Source of the DNA: DASXHY01 sp035552155
GTDB lineage: Bacteria > Verrucomicrobiota > Verrucomicrobiia > Limisphaerales > DASXHY01
DNA length: 64,000 nt
Reading direction: 5' to 3'
Assembly: GCA_035552155.1 (NCBI GenBank)
Contig: DASZLX010000015.1
Span: 248,001 to 312,000 of the forward strand
Part shown: in pieces, positions 26,751 through 35,564 of the stretch
How the letters are laid out: each line of letters opens with the position of its first letter
Numbering within the stretch: the first letter of the stretch is position 1
Position numbers and translations under genes: made by a program
The notes under the pieces: generated by a model
What the model saw: only the letters and a program-made list of their open reading frames with translations
Databases searched by the model: none
Told to the model about the DNA's origin: nothing

Positions 26751-28058
26751 GTGAACGACGCTTTATACAACGGCGCTTTCAATGGGAGCGCCTGCCGGGA
26801 CACGGACCTCCAATGGATCGTGGCTCAGGAAGGCTCGCGGGAAAACTATTCGGTGCCCGTGGCGTTTCATCGGCAGAAAAAATTGCGGCGTCTTTACGTG
26901 GATACCTGGTGTCGTTGGGGCAGAACGATCCTGCGTAACGGCCCGGCTGGCGTTCGTGCGCTGGCGACCCACTATTCGCCGGAACTGCCCCCGGAAAAAG
27001 TTGTGTCCTTCGGCCCGGCGGCGATTTTTTCACGGGTGAAGCGGCACTTTCAGCAGAAGCACCTCACGACGGCGGAACTCGGAGAATGGTATTGTCGTTT
27101 TGGCGAGTGGTTTGCGACGCGTGTCCGTGACTATCTAAAAACAACCAATCTGTGCGCGGCGTCGGATCTCTTTTTTGGATTCAACACCAATTCTCTTGAA
27201 GCCCTCGAATGGCTGCGTTCGGAGGGGATTTTCACCGTCGTTGACCAAGTCGATCCAGGACGGGTCGAGGAAGATATCGTCATTGAAGAGTCGGAGCGCT
27301 GGCCCGCCTGGGGAAGGGTTCCCGGACGACTGCCGCAAAACTATTGGGATAGGATCGCAGCTGAATGGGCCGTTGCCGATCTCGTCCTGGTAAATTCCGA
27401 ATGGTCGCGCGCGGCGCTGGTTGAACAGGGAGTTGCGAATGAAAAAGTTGTCGTTGTGCCGCTGGCCATCGATTTCACGAGCAATCACGCGCGTGCCCCC
27501 GTTAATCCCCAGGGGCCTCTCCAGGTTCTCTGGCTCGGAACGATCAATTTGCGAAAAGGCATTCAGTATCTCGTCGAAGCGGCCCGCCAGTTGCAAAATG
27601 AAAAGATCGAGTTTTTGATCGCGGGGCCGTTGGGCATTTCCGATGACGCGGTCCGTTCATTTCCGCCCAACATGAAACTGCTGGGACGATTGGCGCGGGA
27701 CCAAACCGATGAGGTGTACCGGCGCGCTCATGTCTTTGTGCTGCCGACGTTGTCGGATGGTTTTGCCATCACTCAATTGGAAGCCATGGCTCACTGCTTG
27801 CCGGTGATTACCACGCCAAACTGCGGCCGGGTAGTCACGAACGGATTGAACGGTTTTATTGTTCCAGTCCGGGACTCCCACGCGCTGGCCAATGCGCTGG
27901 CAACGTTGAATAGCGACCGCGAGTTGTTGCGCTCGATGTCCAAGGAAGCGCTGCACGCCGCTGCCAGATACAATCTCCAGTCCCACGCCCGGCTGCTCAA
28001 CGAGACGGTGGCCCGGCATCGGCAAAAGACCGGGTGCAAAGCGGCGGTTGCGTTATGA
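26751..28058 (+). CDS. family 4 glycosyltransferase
   Basis: Probable GTG start at 26751, 435 aa, GT-B fold. The C-terminal half has the Glycos_transf_1 pattern: VLWLGTINLRKGIQYLVEAA, MKLLGRLARDQTDEVYRRAH and the nucleotide-sugar E-x7-E region VFVLPTLSDGFAITQLEAMA. The N-terminal half is long and contains LVNSEWSRAALVEQGV, the hinge segment. It overlaps the next gene by 4 bases (ATGA at 28055). Confidence 0.88.
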   Translation: MNDALYNGAFNGSACRDTDLQWIVAQEGSRENYSVPVAFHRQKKLRRLYVDTWCRWGRTILRNGPAGVRALATHYSPELPPEKVVSFGPAAIFSRVKRHFQQKHLTTAELGEWYCRFGEWFATRVRDYLKTTNLCAASDLFFGFNTNSLEALEWLRSEGIFTVVDQVDPGRVEEDIVIEESERWPAWGRVPGRLPQNYWDRIAAEWAVADLVLVNSEWSRAALVEQGVANEKVVVVPLAIDFTSNHARAPVNPQGPLQVLWLGTINLRKGIQYLVEAARQLQNEKIEFLIAGPLGISDDAVRSFPPNMKLLGRLARDQTDEVYRRAHVFVLPTLSDGFAITQLEAMAHCLPVITTPNCGRVVTNGLNGFIVPVRDSHALANALATLNSDRELLRSMSKEALHAAARYNLQSHARLLNETVARHRQKTGCKAAVAL

Positions 28059-28801
28059 AACCAACATCCATTGCGGACCGCACGCGGTCCTTTTTCTACC
28101 GCCGGCTGGCGCGTTTCGTGACCTGCGAAGTGAAGTTGGCTGGAGATCATCCGCTGGCCCTGGATAACAAGTTTCAGGTGAATAGCCTGCAGGACGTTTT
28201 TTGCCATCCATTCTACTGGCAACTTTACGGCTGGCTCACCAGCGCACCGCGACTCGTGGTGGACCTCGGCGCACATTGCGGCCACTTCAGCATGCTGGCG
28301 GACGTCTGCGTCCGATTGCGATTTGAAAACAGCGCTCCCGAATATCTGCTCGTCGAACCCAACCCGGATTTGATTCCCGTCATTCGCCGCAATCTGGAGA
28401 AGTCCGGCCTCTGTTCGCGTCATACGTTGAAACAGGGTTTGGTGGGCGATCGTTGCGGCGCGGCAACGCTTTGGGTCTCGCCGCGAAATTATTTGTCCGC
28501 GAGCCTGCAACCCGGCCCGGCAACGCGGGGCGTATCCGCGAATTATTTCGATCTGGAGGGGTTTATCGGTGACCGAAAAGTGGACCTGCTCAAGGTGGAC
28601 ATCGAAGGCGCTGAGTATGCCCTCGTGGCGAATTATCCTGAATTCTTGAAACGCGTCGGCAAAGTGATGATCGAAATACATTCCGCGCCGGAACCGCAAC
28701 AGCGGGCGCTGGTCGAGTCTCTCCAGCGTGCGGGACTGCGGCCCGCGGCGAACTTCGTGAACCACGGGCATTACCAGTTGGCGATGTTTGAACGCCCTTG
28801 A
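28055..28801 (+). CDS. FkbM-family methyltransferase
   Basis: ATG 28055 overlaps the previous stop codon (ATGA); 248 aa. Motif I is VVDLGAHCGHFS (~68-79), the FkbM signature is LLKVDIEGAEYALV and the end of the core is KVMIEIHSAPEP. It is a second predicted sugar O-methyltransferase in the same operon, so the polymer may carry two methylations or methylated acceptors of different kinds. Confidence 0.85.
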   Translation: MKPTSIADRTRSFFYRRLARFVTCEVKLAGDHPLALDNKFQVNSLQDVFCHPFYWQLYGWLTSAPRLVVDLGAHCGHFSMLADVCVRLRFENSAPEYLLVEPNPDLIPVIRRNLEKSGLCSRHTLKQGLVGDRCGAATLWVSPRNYLSASLQPGPATRGVSANYFDLEGFIGDRKVDLLKVDIEGAEYALVANYPEFLKRVGKVMIEIHSAPEPQQRALVESLQRAGLRPAANFVNHGHYQLAMFERP

Positions 28802-29985
28802 GCATTGAGACAATGATCGCGCAGCAGATTCAGATTCCAGCTCCTCACGAGAGGACCCCGGGACGGCCCTCTCGAATCCTGGTGAGCGGAACCGTGCTCG
28901 GTCTCGGCGGAATTCGCACGCACCTGATACTGTTATGCCAGTTGCTTCGCCGGCAGGGAACGGACGTGACCGTGTTTGCGTCTGATTCGCATTGGGACTC
29001 AAATTCGCTAAACGAATTGAGCAGCCTGGGGGTCCGATTCATCCTGCCCCCGGCACTGCTGCGTCCGGCGAGAAAACTGGCGGCGGCGTATTGCGGCCTT
29101 TGCTGGCCCTTGCGCATGCCAAGGCGGGCGGATTCGCTCTATTGTATTGGCACCGGACGCTCGCATTTTTTTCTAAATCGTCGGCGCCCGAGAGGAACCG
29201 TCAGCATCAACCACGAGATCGTTTATCCGCCAGAGGGGGCGAGCTTGTCGGGAGAATCCGCCCGCCAACTGGACACCTCGGTCGCGAACTCGCACAAAGT
29301 GGCTGAAGTGATGAAAAATCGCTGGCCGCAGAAACCGGTCCGGGTGATTCCGTTCCTGACTTCAGATCGCGCCATGCCCGCGCCGGTGCGAACTCCGAGG
29401 GCGATGACCCAACCATTGCGGGTTGTGTATCTCGGACGTCTCGTCGAGCAGAAACGTCCCGATCAATTGGTGCGGCGCTGGGCGGAAATTACCCGGCATC
29501 CCGCGCTCGCGGGAGCCAGGCTCGATGTCTTCGGCTACGATCCGGATGGGAAGATGATGGGCGGGCTAAGGAAATTCGTCAGTGAATCAGGATTGTCCGG
29601 GCGCGTGATGCTGCGCGGCGAATATGCGTTGGCGGAGCTGCCGCGCATTCTTGCGGAAAGCGATTTGGTCGTGCTGCCGAGCCTGTGGGAAGGACTGCCG
29701 CTCGTCTTGGTGGAAGCGATGTCTCACGGCGTTCCGTTCGTCGCGACGGCGGCGGGTGGAACGGAGGAATTGGGACGTGAAAATCCGGACGTCTGCATCA
29801 CGGGCACCGCGTGGGCTGAGTTTGAAACGGGTTTGGTCAGGATGGCCGGGCGCCTTCGGAGCGATGAAATCAATCCCCTGCGGCTGCACGCGTGGGCGGA
29901 GGCCCGTTATGGTTGCGCCGTGGTTTCGGCGCAGTGGCTGCAATGTCTCGAGAACCCCCGTCAATTTTTTGCACTCGATGATTGA
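28798..29985 (+). CDS. family 4 glycosyltransferase
   Basis: A 395-aa GT-B enzyme. N-terminal Gly-rich motif GTVLGLGGIRTHLILLCQLL and C-terminal LRVVYLGRLVEQKRPDQLVR with LVVLPSLWEGLPLVLVEAMS. TTG 28798 overlaps the previous stop (TTGA); an ATG at 28813 is the alternative start. The 3' end overlaps the polymerase gene by 8 bases. Role: adds a sugar to the repeat unit. Confidence 0.88.
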   Translation: MSIETMIAQQIQIPAPHERTPGRPSRILVSGTVLGLGGIRTHLILLCQLLRRQGTDVTVFASDSHWDSNSLNELSSLGVRFILPPALLRPARKLAAAYCGLCWPLRMPRRADSLYCIGTGRSHFFLNRRRPRGTVSINHEIVYPPEGASLSGESARQLDTSVANSHKVAEVMKNRWPQKPVRVIPFLTSDRAMPAPVRTPRAMTQPLRVVYLGRLVEQKRPDQLVRRWAEITRHPALAGARLDVFGYDPDGKMMGGLRKFVSESGLSGRVMLRGEYALAELPRILAESDLVVLPSLWEGLPLVLVEAMSHGVPFVATAAGGTEELGRENPDVCITGTAWAEFETGLVRMAGRLRSDEINPLRLHAWAEARYGCAVVSAQWLQCLENPRQFFALDD

Positions 29986-31381
29986 GCTTTCCCTCACGGT
30001 TCAGGTGGTGATTTGGCTCGTCGTGATCGGCATCTTTCTGGCCAGTGGCCAGGCGAGTTTGTTCCATCCCGTCACGGTATATTGTATTTTTCACGGATTG
30101 GTCTTCGTGCTGCGTCCCATCCTCGTCCGCAGTTTTGGATTCGATGCCAATTGGAACTACATGATTTTCCAGCCCACCGACGCGTACTTTATCAAAACTC
30201 TGGCGGTAAGTTCGGTGGCGTTGATTGTGTTTGCGACCACTTGTGTGGTGGTGGGCTGGGCAAAGCCGGTGTTTTTAACGGATCGATTTCCCGGGTTCAA
30301 TGCCGTCGAACGCCGCGCGCTGCTCGCGACTACTTTGCTCCTGTTGCCCGCGGTGGCTTATTCCATTTATGCAACGCGCAACGGAATCGAAGGCGAGCGG
30401 GTGAATGGCATTTATATCATGACCAATTCCACCGGGTACCTGAATGAAGCCCAGCACTTCGCCATTCCGCTCTTGGGCGCGTGGCTGGTGGCAACGCGTT
30501 TTCACTGGTTCAATCTCGCGCCGATCTCTCTCTATGTTGGCTACCGGGTTTGGTTTGGTTGGTCGCGCTGGACGATCCTTTTGTTTCTGTTGATGACGGT
30601 GTTGGTTTACTGCTGGTTTTATCGGAGAAAGTGGATTCCGCTCTGGTCCATCGTCCTGGCAATTCCAGTGCTCGCCCTCTTCAATTTGCTGGGACACAAT
30701 CGCGACCTCCTCAAACAGTTTTTCGCCGGCGAATCGCTTCACGTGGTGGAACAGGACGTTGGCATGAGCCGGGCTGAGAAAATCAGGAAGCAGTTGGACA
30801 CCCAGGATTACGCCAACTTCGATTATCTTTCCTACGTGGTTTCAGTGGTCCCGGAAAGAACCGAAGCCTTTAGCTACGGTGCGCAATATCTGCAGCTCTT
30901 CACGGAGCCCATTCCCCGTATTCTTTGGAAAGGGAAACCCGTGGGCGCACCGGTAAAGATGATTAATATCGGCGCCTATGGTAATTTCGTGGGACTGACG
31001 GTAAGCATCTGCGGCGATGGCTGGATCAGCGGCGGATGGGTGGGACTCGTCATCACGCTGGCGGTCGCGGGCGCGCTGCTGGGCGGCGCGCACCGATGGT
31101 TCTGGCGCAACACCGATAACGTCCTGGCCGCGATGCTTTATCTCGTCGCCTTGGCGATGGTGCCCCAGTGGTATCGTGACGGCGGCATCTCCATTTTCAA
31201 ATTTCTGCTGTTCAATCTTTTTCCAGTTCTGGTTTGGATGGGAATGAACTGGCTGATGGGCCCGCGGTTGGTGGCCAGCCATTTCGTTCCTTTGCCGCCC
31301 GGCGCACACCTGCGATTTATCCGCGCGCGCCCCCGGCACGCCGCGGGAAATAATTGCGGCGCCCGATCGCGACCGGTCTAG
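29978..31381 (+). CDS. O-antigen/EPS polymerase (Wzy-type)
   Basis: ATG 29978 overlaps the preceding gene by 8 bases; 467 aa with about 10-12 transmembrane helices (VVIWLVVIGIFLASGQ, SLYVGYRVWFGWSRWTILLF, WSIVLAIPVLALFNLLG). A large hydrophilic loop (LDTQDYANFDYLSYVVSVVP ... ILWKGKPVG) precedes the last helices, as in oligosaccharide repeat-unit polymerases. Low sequence conservation is normal for this family, and the call rests on topology plus position among wzx, glycosyltransferases and the co-polymerase. The frame continues open upstream of 29978 inside the previous gene. Confidence 0.8.
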   Translation: MIELSLTVQVVIWLVVIGIFLASGQASLFHPVTVYCIFHGLVFVLRPILVRSFGFDANWNYMIFQPTDAYFIKTLAVSSVALIVFATTCVVVGWAKPVFLTDRFPGFNAVERRALLATTLLLLPAVAYSIYATRNGIEGERVNGIYIMTNSTGYLNEAQHFAIPLLGAWLVATRFHWFNLAPISLYVGYRVWFGWSRWTILLFLLMTVLVYCWFYRRKWIPLWSIVLAIPVLALFNLLGHNRDLLKQFFAGESLHVVEQDVGMSRAEKIRKQLDTQDYANFDYLSYVVSVVPERTEAFSYGAQYLQLFTEPIPRILWKGKPVGAPVKMINIGAYGNFVGLTVSICGDGWISGGWVGLVITLAVAGALLGGAHRWFWRNTDNVLAAMLYLVALAMVPQWYRDGGISIFKFLLFNLFPVLVWMGMNWLMGPRLVASHFVPLPPGAHLRFIRARPRHAAGNNCGARSRPV

Positions 31382-31403
31382 GCGCGATTACGCGTCAACA
31401 TTC

Positions 31404-32777
31404 ATGGAAGAAGGCATACCTTTGAATTCCTCAAATACAATAATAGGCGCCGTTTGGGCACAATACGGCCCCTACCATTTCGCCCGCCTTTCCGCTCTGC
31501 AAAAGTTGGCGGGGGCGGAGCGCGTTTGCGCCGTGGAAATCGCCAATCAAACTTCGTTTTATGAGTGGCAGCGGGCGGCGGCCATGCCGGTGAATCTCAC
31601 CACTTTGTGCCCCGGAAACGCGGTGGAGGACGTGCCGTTCCTGAAAGTATTCCGGCGCGCGCGGATCGAACTCGCTCGTTTGGGAATCAAAGTTTGTTTG
31701 CTGCCGAGCTATTCCCCCAAACAATCGCTCGCCGTCTTACTGGCCGCCAAATCTCTTGGGATTCGCACCGTGATCATGAATGAAAGTCACATGGGAACGG
31801 CGCGCTCGGCGCCCTTCGCCAATTGGGCCAAGCGCCGCCTGGTGGGGTTGTTCGATGCCGCGCTGGTGGGTGGCAATCCGCAGCAGCGTTACTGTCTTTC
31901 TCTGGGAATGCCGCGGGAAAAAATCTTCACCGGCTATGATGCCGTGGACAATGATTACTTCGCCACGCGGGCGGATGCCATTCGTTCCGAAGCCGCGCAT
32001 TACCGAAGCGCCTTTCAGCTTCCCGACCATTACTTCCTGAGCCTGGGGCGTTTTGTCGCAAAAAAGAACCTGGCCGTTTTGATTCGCGCCTTTCATCGTC
32101 TCCGAGACTCCCATCCTCTCGAGAACCGTCATTTGGTTTTGGTAGGTTCCGGCGAGGAAGAAGCGACCTTGCGCCGTCTGTGCTCGGAACTCGATTTGCC
32201 TGTTCATGATAAAAGCAAACTGGGGAAGGAAAATTCGGGCGCGCGATATCATGCAGAGGAATCCGGCGATGAACGGCCGGCCGTGCATTTTTACGGTTTC
32301 CGGCAGATCGAAGACAATCCAGTGTTTTACGCTTTGGCGGACGCGTTCATTCTGCCGAGTGTATATGAGGAATGGGGGCTGGTCGTGAATGAAGCGATGG
32401 CCTCCGGGACGCCGGTGATCGTGAGCGAGACGGCGGGATGTGCGGAAGATCTGCTCGAGCGCGGATTGCCGGCGGATTTCGCTTGGCCGGGAATTTTTTC
32501 GCAACTCCGCCAGGCCGGCCTGCGAAAAAAAATTCGCCGGAACGGATTCATCTTTGATCCGCATTCAGTCCAGGAACTTCACGACGCGATGCGGCTCCTG
32601 GGTTCCTTTCCTCAAATGAGGATCGCGATGGAGCGATCGAGCCGGTCAATCGTCAACAAATTCTCGTGCGACAACTTTGGCCGGCAGGCTCTATTGGCGG
32701 TGCAGGCTGCGATGGGTGAGAGCGTTGCCGACGACGACGTTCGAACGGAAAATACCCTCGCCTCCGCCAGGGGCTAG
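31404..32777 (+). CDS. family 4 glycosyltransferase
   Basis: A 457-aa GT-B enzyme beginning at ATG 31404, 22 bp after the polymerase. Motifs: IGAVWAQYGPYHFARLSALQ at the N-terminus, HYFLSLGRFVAKKNLAVLIR at the start of the C-terminal domain, and the donor-binding ADAFILPSVYEEWGLVVNEA. A ~25-residue charged insertion (KSKLGKENSGARYHAEESGD) interrupts the C-terminal domain. Role: sugar transfer in repeat-unit assembly. Confidence 0.88.
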   Translation: MEEGIPLNSSNTIIGAVWAQYGPYHFARLSALQKLAGAERVCAVEIANQTSFYEWQRAAAMPVNLTTLCPGNAVEDVPFLKVFRRARIELARLGIKVCLLPSYSPKQSLAVLLAAKSLGIRTVIMNESHMGTARSAPFANWAKRRLVGLFDAALVGGNPQQRYCLSLGMPREKIFTGYDAVDNDYFATRADAIRSEAAHYRSAFQLPDHYFLSLGRFVAKKNLAVLIRAFHRLRDSHPLENRHLVLVGSGEEEATLRRLCSELDLPVHDKSKLGKENSGARYHAEESGDERPAVHFYGFRQIEDNPVFYALADAFILPSVYEEWGLVVNEAMASGTPVIVSETAGCAEDLLERGLPADFAWPGIFSQLRQAGLRKKIRRNGFIFDPHSVQELHDAMRLLGSFPQMRIAMERSSRSIVNKFSCDNFGRQALLAVQAAMGESVADDDVRTENTLASARG

Positions 32778-32780
32778 CGC

Positions 32781-33920
32781 ATGCGGCACCTCCATTTCAC
32801 TCAATCCCTGGAGCCTTTGCAGGGCGGCGGTCTGGGCTCCAGCGCCATGGCGCTGCACGGTCAGCTCCGGGCCAACGGGGAGCATTCCTTGCTCTGCTCC
32901 ACGCGCGGCGGCTGCGTTCCCGAAGCGGCGCCGGGCGTTTTGGAATATTCGCGGGTTAAACCGGATTTTGTGTATTTTTCCCCGGCCATGCGCGAGGAGG
33001 GAACGCGCCTGGTTCGTGATGCTGACATCATTCACGGGCACGGGCTTTACGTAGGAACGAATTTTATTTTTGGACGCGAAGCACGCAGGCAATCGAAGCC
33101 GCTCGTCTATCACACGCACGGGTTTTTTGAGCCCTACATTTTGGGGCGATCCCGCTGGAAAAAGCGCCTGGCGCATTGGCTTTTTGAGGACGCCAATATT
33201 CGCCATGTCCGATTGTGGCGCGCTTTGACGGGCAAGGAAGCGGACCAAATCCGCGCCTGCGGTTACACGGCGCCGATCGTGGTCGCACCCAACGGGTTGA
33301 ATCTTGATTACTACCGTCCCGCCGAAAGCCTTCCCGAGCCGATTCAAACTTCGCTCGCGATGTTGCCGGCAAAACAAAAAAAACGATTACTGTTTCTCGG
33401 ACGAATTCATCCCAAGAAGGGACTCGATCTCTTGCTGCCCGCCTGGGCCGGATTAAAGCGGCGGCACGAGGAATGGGAACTGATAATTGCCGGTCCTGAT
33501 GAGCAAAGTTACGGGCAAACGGTTCGCGCTCTCGCTCGTTCGCTCGGGATTGAGGACAAAGTTCTCTTTGTGGGCACGGTGACCGGAAAAGCGAAACTCG
33601 CGTTGCTTCATTCAGCCGATTTATTCATTTTGCCGTCCTACTCCGAGGGAATGCCGATGAGCCTGCTGGAGGCGATGGCCTGCGGGATTCCAGTTTTGGC
33701 CACGCGCATGTGCAACATCCCCGACATCGGCTTGTCCGGCGCCGGCTGGGATTGCGATGCCCGATGGGATTCTCTGGCCGAAGTTTTGGGTAACGCGCTC
33801 GAATCCACGCCCTCGGAATTGCGTGAACGCGGTGCCAAAGGCCGCCGGCTGGTCGAAGCGAAATACTCGTGGCCATCCATCCTCGGTGAATTCTTAAAAG
33901 CCTGTGCCGCCCACTGCTGA
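32781..33920 (+). CDS. family 4 glycosyltransferase
   Basis: ATG 32781 follows the previous stop by 3 bases; 379 aa. It has the GT4 features GGGLGSSAMALHGQL (N-terminal phosphate loop), YHTHGFFEPYILG, RLLFLGRIHPKKGLDLLLPA and LFILPSYSEGMPMSLLEAMA. It overlaps the acyltransferase gene by 17 bp. Probable sugar transferase of the repeat-unit pathway. Confidence 0.9.
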   Translation: MRHLHFTQSLEPLQGGGLGSSAMALHGQLRANGEHSLLCSTRGGCVPEAAPGVLEYSRVKPDFVYFSPAMREEGTRLVRDADIIHGHGLYVGTNFIFGREARRQSKPLVYHTHGFFEPYILGRSRWKKRLAHWLFEDANIRHVRLWRALTGKEADQIRACGYTAPIVVAPNGLNLDYYRPAESLPEPIQTSLAMLPAKQKKRLLFLGRIHPKKGLDLLLPAWAGLKRRHEEWELIIAGPDEQSYGQTVRALARSLGIEDKVLFVGTVTGKAKLALLHSADLFILPSYSEGMPMSLLEAMACGIPVLATRMCNIPDIGLSGAGWDCDARWDSLAEVLGNALESTPSELRERGAKGRRLVEAKYSWPSILGEFLKACAAHC

Positions 33921-34476
33921 CATTCAAACCCGCGTTCGCAACGATCTCTTTCAGTCCGCGCAAGGATTGAATCGAGGCCGCCCTTACCTGGTTGAAGCAA
34001 TTTGGTACCTGGTGAAATGCGCGCTTTTTCTCAATCCATTGCCGATTTCTTCGGCGCTGAAATGCTTTGTCCTGCGCTGCTTCGGCGCTCGCGTCGGGAA
34101 GGGCGTCATCATCAAGCCGCGCGTGAACATTCATTTTCCCTGGAAACTGACGATCGGAAATCACGCGTGGATTGGCGAAGAGGTGTTCATCCTCAATTTT
34201 GAACCCGTGGTGATTGGCGCACAATGCTGCCTCTCGCAGCGGGCTTTTCTCTGCACGGGCAATCACGATTACCGCAAACCGGAGATGCCTTACCGCAATC
34301 AACCGATCACGATTGAGGACGGCGTGTGGATTGGCGCACAGGTATTCGTATCTCCGGGGGTGACGATTGGGTCGGAGGCGGTCATCGCTGCGGGCTCCAT
34401 CGTGACGCGCGCTCAACCCCCCGCGATGGTGTGTGCGGGCAATCCCTGCGTGCCCGTGAGAAAGAGATGGTCGTAA
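33904..34476 (+). CDS. wcaF: WcaF-like hexapeptide-repeat acyltransferase
   Basis: A 190-aa left-handed beta-helix enzyme with probable GTG start overlapping the previous gene. Hexapeptide repeats (LTIGNHAWIGEEVFILNFEP, GVWIGAQVFVSPGVTIGSEA) enclose the catalytic loop CTGNHDYRKPEMPY, including the conserved His; the C-terminus is GNPCVPVRKRW. Members such as WcaF acetylate colanic-acid sugars. Here it would O-acetylate the EPS repeat unit. Confidence 0.88.
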   Translation: MPPTADIQTRVRNDLFQSAQGLNRGRPYLVEAIWYLVKCALFLNPLPISSALKCFVLRCFGARVGKGVIIKPRVNIHFPWKLTIGNHAWIGEEVFILNFEPVVIGAQCCLSQRAFLCTGNHDYRKPEMPYRNQPITIEDGVWIGAQVFVSPGVTIGSEAVIAAGSIVTRAQPPAMVCAGNPCVPVRKRWS

Positions 34477-34500
34477 TCTTCGATGTTGTGCAGATCTAAC

Positions 34501-34686
34501 GGTTACGTTTGTGTTCCCAAAAAGAGAGAGACTAATCGCGCGCAACGTATTTCGCTTCTAAATAGGGGTTTCAATGATGTCCTGAAACTGATGCCCGGCG
34601 TCCTTCGACAGAGAGATTTTATTTCCGGGACCTCTATAGTCAGCGCATTGCAGGGCACCACTAACCTGGAGTTTAAGCAGCGCTGT
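34501..34686 (+). promoter_or_regulatory. shared leader/promoter element, copy A (upstream of wecG-like gene)
   Basis: It aligns over its whole length with 39903-40080. Shared blocks in order: GGTTACGTTTGTGTTCC (34501-34517, 16 of 17 identical), GATGTCCTGAAACTG (34576-34590), GGCGTCCT (34597-34604, 21 bp after GATGTCCT), TTATTT (34619-34624), CCTCTATAGTC (around 34631-34641, with a TATAGT -10-like core), TAACCTGGAG, and the start ATGAGAAT. Conservation extends to the start codon. The GATGTCCT/GGCGTCCT direct repeat suits a dimeric regulator. Confidence 0.6.
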
Positions 34687-35538
34687 ATGAGAATTGCACA
34701 ACTTCCGTCGTCTGATACCACTAAACAATCTTTCGCTCCGGAAATTTCGGCCGTTCGCGCCAGCCATTCCCGCCCCCGGCCGGTCCGCAAGCTGACTCCC
34801 CTAAACCTCCACCGCAGGATTTTGGGAGTTCGATTTTTTGTCGGGAACGCTTCTCAAGCCGTTGCGGCTGGAATGCTCGGCGGACTCGTGGTCGCGCCCG
34901 CGGCGCCATCACTGTTGGACCTGTGCAAAGATGGGGATTACCGGCAGGCGTTGCTGGAATCGGACCTGGCCATTACCGACAGTGGATTCATGGTGCTGTT
35001 GTGGAATACGCTGGCGCTAGACCGGATTCCCCGGGTTTCCGGCCTGAAATATTTGAAACTGCTCCTGTTCCAACCGGAATTTCGCGAACCGGGAGCGACC
35101 TTTTGGGTGATGCCGTCCCGGAAATCCCTGCAGCGAAATCTTGCCTGGCTGCAGGCGCAAGGCATTCACGCCGAAGAGGAGGACTGTTACATCGCGCCGC
35201 AATACGAGACGGGAGCGATTAACGATGAAGCCTTGCTGAAATTGATCAACGACCGCCGGCCGGCGCACGTGATCATAGCCGTTGGTGGTGGCGTGCAGGA
35301 AAGGCTGGGACTTTTCCTGAAACGCGGCTGCCATTTCCGGCCCAGCATTCATTGCGTTGGCGCGGCCATTGGTTTTCTTACGGGCGATCAGGTGCGGATT
35401 CCCGAGTGGGCGGACGAGTGGAAACTGGGTTGGTTGTTTCGCTGTGTGCACAGTCCAAATCGTTTTGTGCTGCGGTACGCAAAAGCTTTCCGACTGGCGT
35501 TGGTGCTGTGGCGCTTTCGCGATCAGCTTCCGCATTGA
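34687..35538 (+). CDS. WecG/TagA/CpsF-family glycosyltransferase
   Basis: The frame opens at 34483, but the upstream part lies in a leader shared with another gene, whose homologous start is ATGAGAAT; ATG 34687 is therefore chosen (283 aa). Core motifs: LGVRFFVGNASQAV, LLESDLAITDSGFMVLLWNT, RVSGLKYLKLLL, FWVMPSRKSLQRNLAWLQ, HVIIAVGGGVQERLG and SIHCVGAAIGFLTGDQVRIP. These enzymes transfer N-acetylmannosaminuronic acid or ManNAc to lipid-linked GlcNAc, and often sit beside exosortases. It is the last glycosyltransferase before the exosortase. Confidence 0.88.
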   Translation: MRIAQLPSSDTTKQSFAPEISAVRASHSRPRPVRKLTPLNLHRRILGVRFFVGNASQAVAAGMLGGLVVAPAAPSLLDLCKDGDYRQALLESDLAITDSGFMVLLWNTLALDRIPRVSGLKYLKLLLFQPEFREPGATFWVMPSRKSLQRNLAWLQAQGIHAEEEDCYIAPQYETGAINDEALLKLINDRRPAHVIIAVGGGVQERLGLFLKRGCHFRPSIHCVGAAIGFLTGDQVRIPEWADEWKLGWLFRCVHSPNRFVLRYAKAFRLALVLWRFRDQLPH

Positions 35539-35564
35539 TTCGCACCGTTGCGTTCGACATTCCC

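Noticed and set aside
33625..34545. Antisense frame (306 codons) over a glycosyltransferase and the wcaF-like gene
   Set aside because: Both sense frames have strong family motifs; the antisense product has none.
34483..34686. Upstream extension of the wecG-like reading frame
   Set aside because: The 68 additional codons fall in a leader shared with the PEP-CTERM gene at 40081, where it is non-coding; the homologous ATGAGAAT start is used instead.
34501..34686. Cyclic-di-GMP or other riboswitch in the shared leader
   Set aside because: No known riboswitch core motif was recognised and the stems possible in the two copies do not correspond (CCCGG/CCGGG in copy A, ACGCGC/GCGCGT in copy B), so conservation looks DNA-level.
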